DNA of 64,000 bases from Paractinoplanes durhamensis (lineage in GTDB: Bacteria > Actinomycetota > Actinomycetes > Mycobacteriales > Micromonosporaceae), in assembly GCF_016862175.1 (NCBI RefSeq), contig NZ_BOML01000072.1, positions 16,803 to 80,802 of the forward strand. Reading direction: 5' to 3'. Below the pieces are notes generated by a model. It was given only the letters and a program-made list of their open reading frames with translations. It had not been told where the DNA came from and ran no database searches. Below are positions 52,629 through 61,569 of the stretch, one piece after another. A program made the translations under genes and the position numbers. Positions within the stretch are counted from its first letter, which is position 1, and every line of letters starts with the position of its first letter.

Positions 52629-54419
52629 TCAGGTCAGCGGCAGGACCAGCTTCGAGTGGGCCGGGTCGACGTTGACGACCGTGCCGGCCGGGTAGCGCAG
52701 GGTGTGGTCGCGGTCGGTGGAGATGATCACCAGGCCGATGCGGTGGCCGGGGGCGAACACGTGGTCCTCGGGCTGCAGGCTCCAGCGGAACGTGTACGGC
52801 TGACCGGCCTTGATCGGCCGGGTCACGGCCGGCGAGAGGCGGTTGCGGACGTCCAGCCAACCCCGCGTGACGATCTCGTAGGGGGTCGACGCCACGATGT
52901 GCTCGCGGTGGGCGAAGCAGCCCGGGTCCTCCGGGATGCCGGGGCCGATGCAGTCCTGCTGGTCGGGGAGCGTGCGGGTGCCGGCCCAGCGGTCGGCGGT
53001 GCCGTAGTCGACGAGCATCGCGGTCAGGAACGGCGAATCGCCTGTCACGTCGGCACGCAGGGTCACCGTCGCGGTGCCGGACAGGCGCGTTTCACGCGCA
53101 AGGGCGGGCCCGAGATAGATCAGCCGGTTCGGGTCGGTCGCGGTCTCGTTCGCCACCAGGCTTTCCGGGGTACGCGCGGGATCGTCGACGAAACTCTGCC
53201 GAGGGCCGCTGCCGAGCTGCTGGGTAACGGCGCGCGCGGCCCGCAGCGGCCAGGCCGACGAGGTCCGCCACTGGTTCGGGGCGACCTCGACGTCGGCCAC
53301 CGGGTCGCGCATGATGCCGGTGTCGATCCGGTAGAGCCACTGGTCGAACCACCGGTGCAGGGTGTCGAGCCAGACGTCGCGGCGCACGTTGAACGGGTCG
53401 GCGTGCGCGGCCTGGTGCAGCCAGATCTTCTTCGGCCCGTGCAGCGCGTTCCACCACTGCCCGAACTGCTGGGTACGCACGTTGTCGTCGTGCAGCCCGT
53501 GCACCACGAAGACGCTGGCCCGGACCTTCCCGGCGTCGCGCAGGTAGTCGCGCTCGGCCCAGTAGGCGTTGTAGTCCCCCGACTCGCGGTCCTGCTCCTT
53601 CTCCAGTTGCGCCATCACCGCGGCGCACGCTTCCGGATGCGCGCGGGTCAGCACCGCCTCGGCCAGGATGTCGGTGTCCTCACCCTGGAAGCCGCCGGGC
53701 GCGACCACCCCGCCGTTCGCCCGGTAGTAGTCGTACCAGCTGGAGATCGCCGCGATCGGCACGATCGTCTCCAGGCCACGCACCCCGGTGGCGGCGACCG
53801 CGTTCGGCAGGGTGCCGTTGTAGGAAACCCCGATCATTCCGGTACGCCCGGTCGACCACCCGGCGCTCACCGGCTGCCCGGCCTCGTCGAAGCCCGGCGC
53901 GCGCCCGTTGAGCCAGTCGACGACCGCCTTCATGCCGAGGGTCTCGTTGCGGCCGCCGGAGGTCGGGCAGCCGTCCGACCCGCCGGTGCCGAGGCTGTCG
54001 GCGAACGCGACCGCGTAGCCGCGCGGCACGAAGTAGTTGTCCAGGTAGCCGCCGAACGTGACGGTCGCCGCGGCCCGGTTGCTCTTCGGGGTGCCGGTGA
54101 GGGCGGCGCCACCCCGGTCGACGTCGTCGTGGTTCGGCACGTCGTTGAGGCCGGCGTAGTACGGGCTGGCCTGGAAGATCACCGGGACCCGTTTGCTGGT
54201 GGCCGGCCGGATGATGCGGACCGCGACCCGGTCGGGTTTGCCGTCGGCGTCGCTGTCGACCGGGGTCTGCACCCAGATCCGTTCCCGGACGGCCGAGGTG
54301 TAGTCGTAGATCGGTGAGGTGGGGCCCTTCGCACTCGCACTCGCGGTGGCGGGTGCGACGGCGGCCCCGGAGGCGGTGAGGGCACAGAGGGTGACGGCCA
54401 TCAGCCGTATCAGTCGCAT
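52629..54419 (-). CDS. Secreted S15-family Xaa-Pro dipeptidyl-peptidase
   Basis: The 596-residue secreted peptidase starts with a signal peptide (about 1-28). The alpha/beta hydrolase core has the nucleophile motif GVSYNGTLPNAVA, a candidate acid in GLHDDNV and the histidine in HQAAHADP. The last 200 residues form the C-terminal jelly-roll domain (GPGIPEDPGC, RGWLDVRNR, APGHRIGLVII) usual for S15 and CocE-type proteins. It removes X-Pro dipeptides from peptide N-termini. It is divergent from the DUF1304 gene and is followed by a strong hairpin. Confidence 0.88.
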   Translation of the reverse strand: MRLIRLMAVTLCALTASGAAVAPATASASAKGPTSPIYDYTSAVRERIWVQTPVDSDADGKPDRVAVRIIRPATSKRVPVIFQASPYYAGLNDVPNHDDVDRGGAALTGTPKSNRAAATVTFGGYLDNYFVPRGYAVAFADSLGTGGSDGCPTSGGRNETLGMKAVVDWLNGRAPGFDEAGQPVSAGWSTGRTGMIGVSYNGTLPNAVAATGVRGLETIVPIAAISSWYDYYRANGGVVAPGGFQGEDTDILAEAVLTRAHPEACAAVMAQLEKEQDRESGDYNAYWAERDYLRDAGKVRASVFVVHGLHDDNVRTQQFGQWWNALHGPKKIWLHQAAHADPFNVRRDVWLDTLHRWFDQWLYRIDTGIMRDPVADVEVAPNQWRTSSAWPLRAARAVTQQLGSGPRQSFVDDPARTPESLVANETATDPNRLIYLGPALARETRLSGTATVTLRADVTGDSPFLTAMLVDYGTADRWAGTRTLPDQQDCIGPGIPEDPGCFAHREHIVASTPYEIVTRGWLDVRNRLSPAVTRPIKAGQPYTFRWSLQPEDHVFAPGHRIGLVIISTDRDHTLRYPAGTVVNVDPAHSKLVLPLT

Positions 54420-54499
54420 GGTCCGACCTTATCGGCGCTTATCGATGGATGTGATCCCGGTGGCCCGCCCGCGATCCCCGCCGGGCAGAATCCCCGATC

Positions 54500-54877
54500 A
54501 TGAACCCAGTCGGCCAGGTCGCCGCCCTGCTAGCAGCCGTGATCCACGTCTACATCTTCGTACTCGAAGCCGTGCTGTTCCCCAAGCCGGCCGGTTACAA
54601 GACCTTCGGCGTGCCGGAGTCGGACGTCCCCGCCGTCCGCCCGTGGGCGTTCAACCAGGGCTTCTACAACCTGTTCCTGGCCGTGATCGCCGCCGTCGGC
54701 CTGATCCTGCTGCACACCGGCACGGCCCAGGCCGGCCGGGCGCTGGTCGCCGCCGCCTGCGGCAGCATGATCGCCGCCGCCCTGGTCCTGCTCGGCACCA
54801 ACCGCCGGATGATCCGCGCCGCCACCGTCCAGGGCCTGGCGCCCCTGGTCGCGATCATCCTGCTGGTGGTTGCCTGA
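54500..54877 (+). CDS. DUF1304 family membrane protein
   Basis: The 125-residue protein has four predicted membrane helices. Family features include the N-terminal AAVIHVYIFVLEAVLF, the conserved FNQGFYNLFLA and LGTNRRMIRA. Function is unknown. It precedes the MOSC fusion gene by 27 bases in the same direction and may be cotranscribed with it. Confidence 0.85.
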   Translation: MNPVGQVAALLAAVIHVYIFVLEAVLFPKPAGYKTFGVPESDVPAVRPWAFNQGFYNLFLAVIAAVGLILLHTGTAQAGRALVAAACGSMIAAALVLLGTNRRMIRAATVQGLAPLVAIILLVVA

Positions 54878-54904
54878 TCCATTCCGCGGCCGGACGATGT
54901 CCGG

Positions 54905-56626
54905 GTGGCGGTACTGCGCTCGGTCAACGTCGGTAAACCCAAGGACGTCCTCTGGCGAGGACGCAACGTCTACACCGGCATCGGGAAGAGCCCGGTCGAC
55001 GGTCCCGCCATGGTGCGGCGGCTCAACATCGACGGCGACGGCCAGGGCGACCTCGGCGGCCACGGCGGCGAGCAGCGCGCGGTCTTCGTCTACCAGCTCG
55101 GATCGTACGAGTATTGGCGGAAGTTCCTGGGCCGAGACGACTTCGAGTACGGGCAGTTCGGCGAGAACTTCACCGTGGACGGCCTGCCCGACGACGAGGT
55201 GTGCGTCGGCGACCGCTACCGGATCGGCGACGCGCTCTTCGAGGTGACCCAGCCGCGCGTCACGTGTTACCGGGTCGGGATCCGGATGGACGACCCGCGG
55301 ATGCCGGCCCTGCTCGTGCAGCATCACCGTCCCGGCTTCTACTTCCGGGTGCTGCAGGAGGGCGAGGTGCGCCCCGGCGACGAGATCGTCAGGGTCGCCG
55401 ACGGCCCGGAGAAGATGACGATCGCCGAGGTGGACGGCCTGCTCTACCTGCCCGGCCGCCCCCGTGACCGGATCGAGCGGGCGCTGCGCATTCCGGCGCT
55501 GAGCCCGGGTTGGCAGGGCTCCTTCGCGGCGATCCTGGCCGAGCCCGCGGCGAGCGGCAACGCCGGCCTGATCGACGCCGTGCCGCCGCCCGCGTGGCCG
55601 GGTTTCCGCCCGCTGCGGGTGACCGCGATCGTGCCGGAGAGCGCCACGATCGCCTCGGTCCGCCTGGCCGACCCGGACGGCACGCCGCTGCCCGCCGCCC
55701 TGCCCGGCCAGTTCCTGACCGTGCGGCTGGAGCCCGGCCTGGTCCGCAGCTATTCACTGTCCGGCCCGCCCGGCGCCCCCGAATACCGGATCAGCGTCAA
55801 GCAGGAGCCACACGGCCTGGGCAGCACCTTCGTGCACACCCGCCTGCACCCCGGCGACCTGGTCGAGACCGCCGCACCCCGGGGTTCGTTCGTGCTGCGC
55901 CCCGGCCCGGCCCCGGTGCTGCTGGTCAGCGGCGGCGTAGGGGCAACCCCGGTGCTGGCGATGCTGCACGCCCTGGCCGCCTCGACGCCGGACCGCCCCG
56001 TCTGGTGGTTGCAGGCGGCCCGCACCGGCGCCGACCGCCCGTTCACCACCGAGGCGACCCGGTTGCTCGCCACACTCCCCCAAGCCCGTTCGCACGTGTG
56101 GCTCAGCCATCCCGCCTCGACGGACACCTACGACACGGCGGGCCGGTTGTCCGCGGACCAACTCCGCACGCTCCAGCTCCCGGCCGACGCCGACGCGTAT
56201 CTCTGCGGCCCGGCCGCCTTCCTCACCGACGTGACCGAGGCCTTGGTCGAGGCCGGCGTGGCCCCCACCCGAATCCACACCGAGATCTTCGGCGCCCGCC
56301 CCGGCCTGACCCCCGGCATCAGCGAACCCCCGGCCCGCCCGCCACACCAGCCGAAAGGCGAGCCTGGAACCGGCCCGGCAGTGTCATTCGTCCGCAGCGA
56401 CTTGACGGTCCCCTGGCCGAAGGAGTGCGCCAGCCTGCTGGAGCTGGCCGAGGCATGCGACGTCCCGGCTCGCTGGTCCTGCCGAACCGGCGTCTGCCAC
56501 ACCTGCGAGACCGGCCTGCTTTCCGGCGACGTCACCTACACAACAGACCCGATCGACCCACCGGCCCAGGGCGACGCCCTGATCTGCACCTCCCGCCCGA
56601 GCGGCCCCATCGTCCTGGACCTGTAG
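54905..56626 (+). CDS. MOSC - flavodoxin reductase - 2Fe-2S ferredoxin fusion protein
   Basis: The 573-residue protein joins three modules. An N-terminal MOSC domain (about 1-170) includes GGEQRAVFVYQ and the conserved cysteine in PRVTCYRVGIR, which in MOSC proteins binds molybdenum cofactor or sulfur. A ferredoxin reductase-type FAD/NAD(P) module (about 230-470) carries RSYSLSG, GVGATPVLAML and CGPAAFL. A C-terminal plant-type 2Fe-2S ferredoxin (about 480-573) has the ligand spacing CRTGVCHTC plus a later cysteine in LICTSRP. It should move electrons from NAD(P)H to a MOSC-bound centre. The GTG start follows the DUF1304 stop by 27 bases. Confidence 0.9.
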   Translation: MAVLRSVNVGKPKDVLWRGRNVYTGIGKSPVDGPAMVRRLNIDGDGQGDLGGHGGEQRAVFVYQLGSYEYWRKFLGRDDFEYGQFGENFTVDGLPDDEVCVGDRYRIGDALFEVTQPRVTCYRVGIRMDDPRMPALLVQHHRPGFYFRVLQEGEVRPGDEIVRVADGPEKMTIAEVDGLLYLPGRPRDRIERALRIPALSPGWQGSFAAILAEPAASGNAGLIDAVPPPAWPGFRPLRVTAIVPESATIASVRLADPDGTPLPAALPGQFLTVRLEPGLVRSYSLSGPPGAPEYRISVKQEPHGLGSTFVHTRLHPGDLVETAAPRGSFVLRPGPAPVLLVSGGVGATPVLAMLHALAASTPDRPVWWLQAARTGADRPFTTEATRLLATLPQARSHVWLSHPASTDTYDTAGRLSADQLRTLQLPADADAYLCGPAAFLTDVTEALVEAGVAPTRIHTEIFGARPGLTPGISEPPARPPHQPKGEPGTGPAVSFVRSDLTVPWPKECASLLELAEACDVPARWSCRTGVCHTCETGLLSGDVTYTTDPIDPPAQGDALICTSRPSGPIVLDL

Positions 56627-56697
56627 TCAAGGAGAATCTGTCGAGGTTTCGGGTACGGCCTTCCGCAGGTTGCGACCGCGCGTGCAAGATCCGCGCC

Positions 56698-57054
56698 ATG
56701 GACTTCCCGTGGGACCCGGTGGATCAGCCGACCGAGCCGTCCACGACGGCGGTGCGGAGCGGGCGCGGCGTGCTGCAGGCCGTCCTGAGTGGCGTCGGCT
56801 GGCTGCTGCTGATCCCCGCCTGGTGGCTCGCCGAGACGCCGCTGCTCGCCGGTTCGCTAGTCGGCTGGTCGATCTCGCTGCTGGCGGTGTCGTTCGCCGC
56901 GTCCCGCCCGCGCTGCCCCATCGTCCTAGGCTTGCAGATCGGCACAGCGCATTGTCATAGCCGATGTGCGGAAGCATTCATGATCAACACAGCTTTCAGG
57001 ATGTTGGGGCCTCAACGGGGCTGGAAGGCCCCGACATCCTGGAAATTGTGTTGA
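56698..57054 (+). CDS. Small putative membrane protein whose 3' end lies in a snapback repeat
   Basis: This frame of 118 codons begins MDFPWDPVDQPTEPS. Two hydrophobic segments follow, at about 27-45 (GVLQAVLSGVGWLLLIPAWW) and 50-68 (AGSLVGWSISLLAVSFA). The last 23 codons are read entirely from the palindromic repeat at 56982-57056, and residues 75-95 are not hydrophobic. The original gene may have ended elsewhere before the repeat arrived. No family is recognised, and coding status is moderately likely. Confidence 0.45.
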   Translation: MDFPWDPVDQPTEPSTTAVRSGRGVLQAVLSGVGWLLLIPAWWLAETPLLAGSLVGWSISLLAVSFAASRPRCPIVLGLQIGTAHCHSRCAEAFMINTAFRMLGPQRGWKAPTSWKLC

Positions 57055-57056
57055 TC
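56982..57056. repeat. 75-bp snapback (inverted) repeat
   Basis: Two 31-base arms (56982-57012 and 57026-57056) match at 27 of 31 positions around a 13-base centre. The outer ends are GATCAACACA and TGTGTTGATC. The inner AGGCCCCGACATC core is shared with the repeat blocks at 7853-8010 and 63851-64000. Confidence 0.8.
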
Positions 57057-57163
57057 TAGGCCGCAGACCAGCGTGTCGAGTGCGGCAGCAAATCGATCAA
57101 CCGGCCAAGATCGACATCCTGATCTGCACCCAGCCGCCTGTCCAGCCCGGCCGTCTTGGACCT

Positions 57164-59953
57164 CTAGGGCTTGCGAGCCGCGTCGGCCAGGAGCTGGACC
57201 AAGTGGACGCCGTCCGTTTTGGCCAGGTCGGTGGCCTGGGTTCGGCAGGAGAAGCCGTCGGCCAGCAGGATGTCGCCGGGCTCGGCCTTCGCCAAGGCCG
57301 GCAGCAGCTGCTGTTCCGCCACTGCTACCGAGACCTCGTAGTGGCCTCGCTCCACGCCGAAGTTGCCGGCCAGGCCGCAGCAACCGCCCAAGCGCTTCAC
57401 CGTGGCGCCGGCCGACTTCAGCAGCTTCGCGTCGGCCTCCCAGCCCATCACCGCGTGGTGGTGGCAGTGTGGCTGGGCGATCACCCGCACCCCCTCCAGC
57501 GACGGCGGGGCGTACGACGGCGTACGGGCCAGGAGCTCGGCGACCGTCACCGTTGCCTCGCTCACCTTGCGGGCCTGGTCGTTGTTCAGGATCTCGGTGA
57601 TGTCGCTGCGCAGCACGCCGGTGCAGGACGGCTCCAGGCCGACCACCGGCATGCCCTGGTCGACGGCCTTGGCCAGCTCGCCTGCCGTTTTGCCGAGGAT
57701 GCGGCGGGCCGCGTCGAGCTGGCCGGTGGAGATCCAGGTCAGGCCGCAGCAGGCCGCCTTGGTGGTGACCTGGGGGGCGTAGCCGGCCGCGGTCAGCACC
57801 TCGACCGCGGCCTTGCCGACCTCGGGCGAGAAGTGGTCGGTGAAGCTGTCCACGAACAGCAGGACCGGAGTGCCGACCGCCGGCGGTGTCTGGGCGGCGA
57901 ACCACTGCCGGAACGTCTGCGGGGCGAACGCCGGGATGTTGCGGCGGGCGTCGACCCCGGCGAAGTAGAGGGCCAAGCCGCGGAGGCCGGGCAGAGTCGT
58001 CAGGCGGTTGGCCAGCCGCGGCATCCGGGCGGCCAGGCGCGACCAGCGGGGCAGCCAGCCCAGCGAGTAGTGCGAGCGCGGGCGGACGCGGCGCTGGTAG
58101 CTCTGGTGCAGGACCTCGGACTTGTACGCCGCCATGTCGATGCCGGTCGGGCAGTCCGAGGCGCAGCCCTTGCAGGAAAGACAAAGATCCAAGGCTTCGT
58201 GTACGGCTGGGGAGCGCCACGACGGGGCCAGGTCGCCGTCGAGCATCTCCTGCAGCACCCGGGCCCGGCCGCGGGTCGAGTCCTTCTCCTCCTTGGTGGC
58301 CAGGTAGGACGGGCACATCACGCCGCCCAGCACCGTGGTGTCGGCCCGGCACTTGCCGACGCCGGTGCAGCGGTGCACGGCCTGGTTGAAGTCGCCGTGG
58401 TCGGAGTGGTAAGCCAGGGCCAGCTTGGTGGTGACCGGGCGGGCCTGCGCGACCCGGATGTTGGCGTCGATCGGGTCGGGGTCGACCAGGTTGCCGGGGT
58501 TGAGCAGGTTGCGCGGGTCGAAGACGCCCTTGATCTGGCGGAACAGCGACATCGCGTCGGGCGAGTACATGCGGGCCAGCAACTCGCTGCGGGCCCGGCC
58601 GTCGCCGTGCTCGCCGGAGAGCGACCCGCCGTAGCTGACCACCAGGTCGGCCGCGTCCTCCAGGAACGCCCGGAACTTCGCCTGGCCGCCCGGCGACGCG
58701 AGCGGGAAATCGAGGCGTACGTGCAAACAGCCGTCGCCGAGATGGCCGTACGGCATGTTGCTCAGGCCGTGCTGGTCGCAGAGCGCATCGAAATCGCGCA
58801 GGTAGGCCCCGATCCGGGCCGGCGGCACCGCCGAATCCTCCCAGCCGGCGTGCGCCGGAAGCCCGGAGGGCGCGCGGCCCGCCAGGCCGGCGCCGTCCTC
58901 CCGGATGCGCCACATCGGGGCCGCCGCGACCGGGTCCTCGATGACCACCGACTCGATCGCCTCGGCCGCCTTGATCAGGCCGGCCACCCGCTCGCGGACC
59001 TCGTCGAGGTCGTCGCCGGCGATCTCCACCATGAGCCACGCCTGGCCGCCGGGCAGCGGCGGAACCGCGCCCGCGCCGCGGCGGCTGCGGACCACGTCGC
59101 AGATCCGGGAGTCGATGCCCTCGCAGGCGGTCGGCTTGAACTCGAGGATGGCCGGGATGATGTCGCCGGCCGTGCCGAAGTCGGGGTAGCCGAGCACCAC
59201 CAGCACCCGGAACTCGGGGTCGGCGACCAGCCGGACGGTGGCTTCGGTGACCACCGCCAGGGTGCCTTCGCTGCCGACCAGGAACTCGGCGAGGTTGAAG
59301 CCGCGCTCGGGCAGCAGGTGCTCGACGGCGTAGCCGGAGACCTGCCGGCCGAAGGTGGCGAACTCGGTGCGGGCCACCGCCAGGTTGTTGCCGATGACCT
59401 CGCGCAGGGCGGTGGTGACCGGCGGCGCGCCGTCGAAGAGCTGCTCCCCCTCGATCGTGAAGGCGCGCAGGCCGAGCACGTTGTCGGAGGTGCGGCCGTA
59501 GCCGAGGGTGCGGGCGCCGCACGAGTTGTTGCCGATCATGCCGCCGATGGTGCAGCGGGTGTGCGTGGACGGGTCGGGGCCGAAGCGCAGGGCGTGCGGT
59601 TTCGCGGCGGCCTGCAGGACCGACTGCACGGTGCCGGCCTGCACCCGGGCGGTGCGGGTGGCGGGGTCGACGTCGAGGACTTTGTTCATGTGGCGGCTGA
59701 AGTCGAGGACCACGCCGGGGCCGATCGCGTTGCCGGCCACCGAGGTGCCGGCGCCCCGGGCGGTCAGCGGCACGCCCAGCTCACGGCACACGGACAGGAC
59801 GGTCAGCACCTCGTCGTCGGCGCGCGGGCGGACCACGGCCTGCGGGACGACGCGGTAGAGGGAGGCGTCCGACGCGTACATCGCCCGGTTTGTCGCGTCG
59901 TCCAGCACATCGGCCAGCCCGGCTCGGCGCAGCCGCTCTCCCACGTCACTCAT
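57164..59953 (-). CDS. FAD-linked and Fe-S cluster-binding oxidoreductase (D-lactate/glycolate dehydrogenase type)
   Basis: The 929-residue protein fuses a GlcD-like half to a GlpC/CCG-like half. The N-terminal FAD-binding PCMH domain contains PLTARGAGTSVAGNAIG and NSCGARTLGYG. The FAD-oxidase C-terminal domain ends near residue 520 (SGEHGDGRARS). A ferredoxin-like segment has LCLSCKGCASDCPTGIDM, with another cysteine cluster before it. The C-terminal cysteine-rich repeats include TKAACCGLTW and LGGCCGLAGNFG. It oxidises a 2-hydroxy acid such as D-lactate or D-2-hydroxyglutarate and passes electrons through Fe-S clusters to the respiratory chain; the substrate is not decidable from sequence. 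Confidence 0.9.
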   Translation of the reverse strand: MSDVGERLRRAGLADVLDDATNRAMYASDASLYRVVPQAVVRPRADDEVLTVLSVCRELGVPLTARGAGTSVAGNAIGPGVVLDFSRHMNKVLDVDPATRTARVQAGTVQSVLQAAAKPHALRFGPDPSTHTRCTIGGMIGNNSCGARTLGYGRTSDNVLGLRAFTIEGEQLFDGAPPVTTALREVIGNNLAVARTEFATFGRQVSGYAVEHLLPERGFNLAEFLVGSEGTLAVVTEATVRLVADPEFRVLVVLGYPDFGTAGDIIPAILEFKPTACEGIDSRICDVVRSRRGAGAVPPLPGGQAWLMVEIAGDDLDEVRERVAGLIKAAEAIESVVIEDPVAAAPMWRIREDGAGLAGRAPSGLPAHAGWEDSAVPPARIGAYLRDFDALCDQHGLSNMPYGHLGDGCLHVRLDFPLASPGGQAKFRAFLEDAADLVVSYGGSLSGEHGDGRARSELLARMYSPDAMSLFRQIKGVFDPRNLLNPGNLVDPDPIDANIRVAQARPVTTKLALAYHSDHGDFNQAVHRCTGVGKCRADTTVLGGVMCPSYLATKEEKDSTRGRARVLQEMLDGDLAPSWRSPAVHEALDLCLSCKGCASDCPTGIDMAAYKSEVLHQSYQRRVRPRSHYSLGWLPRWSRLAARMPRLANRLTTLPGLRGLALYFAGVDARRNIPAFAPQTFRQWFAAQTPPAVGTPVLLFVDSFTDHFSPEVGKAAVEVLTAAGYAPQVTTKAACCGLTWISTGQLDAARRILGKTAGELAKAVDQGMPVVGLEPSCTGVLRSDITEILNNDQARKVSEATVTVAELLARTPSYAPPSLEGVRVIAQPHCHHHAVMGWEADAKLLKSAGATVKRLGGCCGLAGNFGVERGHYEVSVAVAEQQLLPALAKAEPGDILLADGFSCRTQATDLAKTDGVHLVQLLADAARKP

Positions 59954-60001
59954 GGGGTTGATTTTTCCAGGCGGCCGCGGCCGCGGAGCCAGCGGCCCAG
60001 G

Positions 60002-60706
60002 TCAGTCCCGCAAGGCGGGCACGGCCAGGGCCAAAGCGTTGCGGCGGGCGAGGTCCTCGAGGATCTCCTCGGTCGAGGAGGAACCGAACCGGGTCACGCC
60101 GACCGCGGCCATCGCCACGAGCTGGTCGAGGGAGCGTACGCCGCCGGAAGCCTTGACCCGGACCTTGGCCGAGACGGCCGAGCGCATGAGCGCGAGGTCG
60201 TCGATGGTCGCGCCGGTCGGGGCGAAGCCGGTGGAGGATTTCACGAAGGCGGCGCCGGCCCGCTCGGACGCCCAGCAGGCGGCGAGTTTCTGCTCGTTGG
60301 TGAGGTAGGCGTTCTCCAGGATGACCTTGACCGGAGCACCGCCGGCCGCCCGCACCACGGCGCCGATCTCGTTCTCCACCGCGGCGATGTTGCCGGAGCG
60401 CAGCCAGCCCACGTTGATCACCATGTCGACCTCGGTGGCGCCCTGCTCGATGGCCAGCTCGGTCTCGGCCACCTTGATCACGGTCGGGGTGTCGCCGTGC
60501 GGGAAGCCGATCACGGTGCCGACCTCGACGCCGGTGCCGCGCAGCAGCTGGACGGCCAGGGGCACGTCGCACAGGCGCACGCAGACCGACGCCACCTCGT
60601 ACCTCGCCGCGATCGCGCAGCCCTTGCGGACGTCCTCGCTGGTGAACTCGGGCCGGAGGATGGAGTGATCGATCATCTTGGCGATCTGCGCGACCGTGAA
60701 GTCCAT
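60002..60706 (-). CDS. deoC: Deoxyribose-phosphate aldolase
   Basis: The 234-residue class I aldolase cleaves 2-deoxyribose 5-phosphate to acetaldehyde and glyceraldehyde 3-phosphate. The Schiff-base lysine lies in FVKSSTGF and the second lysine in VKASGGVR. The aspartate of the proton relay lies in EVDMVINVG. Length and N-terminus (IDHSILRPEF) fit the DeoC family. The ATG at 60706 faces the divergent GntR gene across 57 bases containing two perfect palindromes, strongly suggesting repression by that regulator. Confidence 0.94.
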   Translation of the reverse strand: MDFTVAQIAKMIDHSILRPEFTSEDVRKGCAIAARYEVASVCVRLCDVPLAVQLLRGTGVEVGTVIGFPHGDTPTVIKVAETELAIEQGATEVDMVINVGWLRSGNIAAVENEIGAVVRAAGGAPVKVILENAYLTNEQKLAACWASERAGAAFVKSSTGFAPTGATIDDLALMRSAVSAKVRVKASGGVRSLDQLVAMAAVGVTRFGSSSTEEILEDLARRNALALAVPALRD

Positions 60707-60720
60707 GGCCGGGACGGTAT

Positions 60721-60748
60721 CTGTCTATACAGGCAACTGTCTAGACAG
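60721..60748. promoter_or_regulatory. Paired operators CTGTCTATACAG and CTGTCTAGACAG
   Basis: Two 12-bp palindromes (60721-60732 and 60737-60748, centres 16 bases apart) lie between deoC and the GntR/UTRA gene. The TGTCTAGACA form fits the HutC-subfamily GntR consensus. The pair probably controls both divergent genes and overlaps their promoters. Confidence 0.75.
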
Positions 60749-60763
60749 GTTAGGGTGTGATTC

Positions 60764-61465
60764 ATGCCCGAGCCGCACTACCACCGCATCGAGCAGGCGT
60801 TACGCGCCCGGATCGCGCAGTCCCGCCCGCACGACCCGCTGCCGTCCGAGCCCGAGCTGGCCCGTGAGCACGGCGTCAGCCGGATGACCGCCCGGGCCGC
60901 GGTGATGCAGCTCGTCAACGACGGCCTGGTCTACCGGGCGCCGGGCCGGGGCACGTTCGTGGCGGTGCCGACCGGGCCGCGCCGGGCCGACAACCTGATC
61001 CGGCTCAGCGAGGAGATCCGCAAGCAGGGCCGCAAGCCGTCCTCCCGGGTGGTCCTCGCCCACCTGCGGCCGCCGACCAAACAGGAGGCGACCCGCCTGC
61101 GCCTGCGGCGCGGCGACGTGGTGGCGATCCATCGGGTGCGACTGGCCGACGACGAGCCCATCGCGTACGAGCGTGCGCTCTACCCGGGCGCGCTCGCCGC
61201 GCTGCTCACCATGGATGTCGGCGGCTCGGTGCACGAGGCCCTCGCCGCGCTCGGCCGGGTGCCGACCAAGGGCACCGCGACCCTGACCGCCCAGGAGGCC
61301 ACCGCCGAGGACGCCCGCGAGCTGCTGGTGCCGGAAGGGTCGGCGCTGCTGGTCGAGGAGCGCCTGATCCTCGACGACCGGGACGCACCGCTGGAGCTCA
61401 GCGAGTCTCGTTACCCGGGCAACCGCTACCGGCTGGACGTGGCCTTCGGAGTGGAACCCCTGTGA
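60764..61465 (+). CDS. GntR/HutC-family (UTRA) transcriptional regulator
   Basis: The 233-residue repressor has an N-terminal winged helix (about 1-70) with DPLPSEPELAREHGVSRMTARAAV and YRAPGRGTFVA. A UTRA effector domain (about 85-233) follows, with GDVVAIHRVRLADDEPIAYERALYP, QEATAEDARELL and LLVEERLILD. UTRA domains bind sugar phosphates or related small molecules, and deoxyribose 5-phosphate is an attractive guess given deoC. It starts 15 bases after the paired palindromes and probably represses itself as well. Confidence 0.9.
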   Translation: MPEPHYHRIEQALRARIAQSRPHDPLPSEPELAREHGVSRMTARAAVMQLVNDGLVYRAPGRGTFVAVPTGPRRADNLIRLSEEIRKQGRKPSSRVVLAHLRPPTKQEATRLRLRRGDVVAIHRVRLADDEPIAYERALYPGALAALLTMDVGGSVHEALAALGRVPTKGTATLTAQEATAEDARELLVPEGSALLVEERLILDDRDAPLELSESRYPGNRYRLDVAFGVEPL

Positions 61466-61483
61466 GATGGCTCTGAGAATTTC

Positions 61484-61499
61484 GTAAACAAACTTTTAC
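61484..61499. promoter_or_regulatory. Inverted repeat GTAAACAAACTTTTAC upstream of the M4 protease gene
   Basis: GTAAA and TTTAC arms flank six bases in an unusually A/T-rich stretch 70 bases upstream of the protease start. It may be an operator or part of the promoter. Confidence 0.35.
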
Positions 61500-61569
61500 A
61501 ACACCAACTCCCATGACATAGAAGGATTTGCATGAGTTGATGCACTTCCTAAATCGTGGGAGGAAACTG

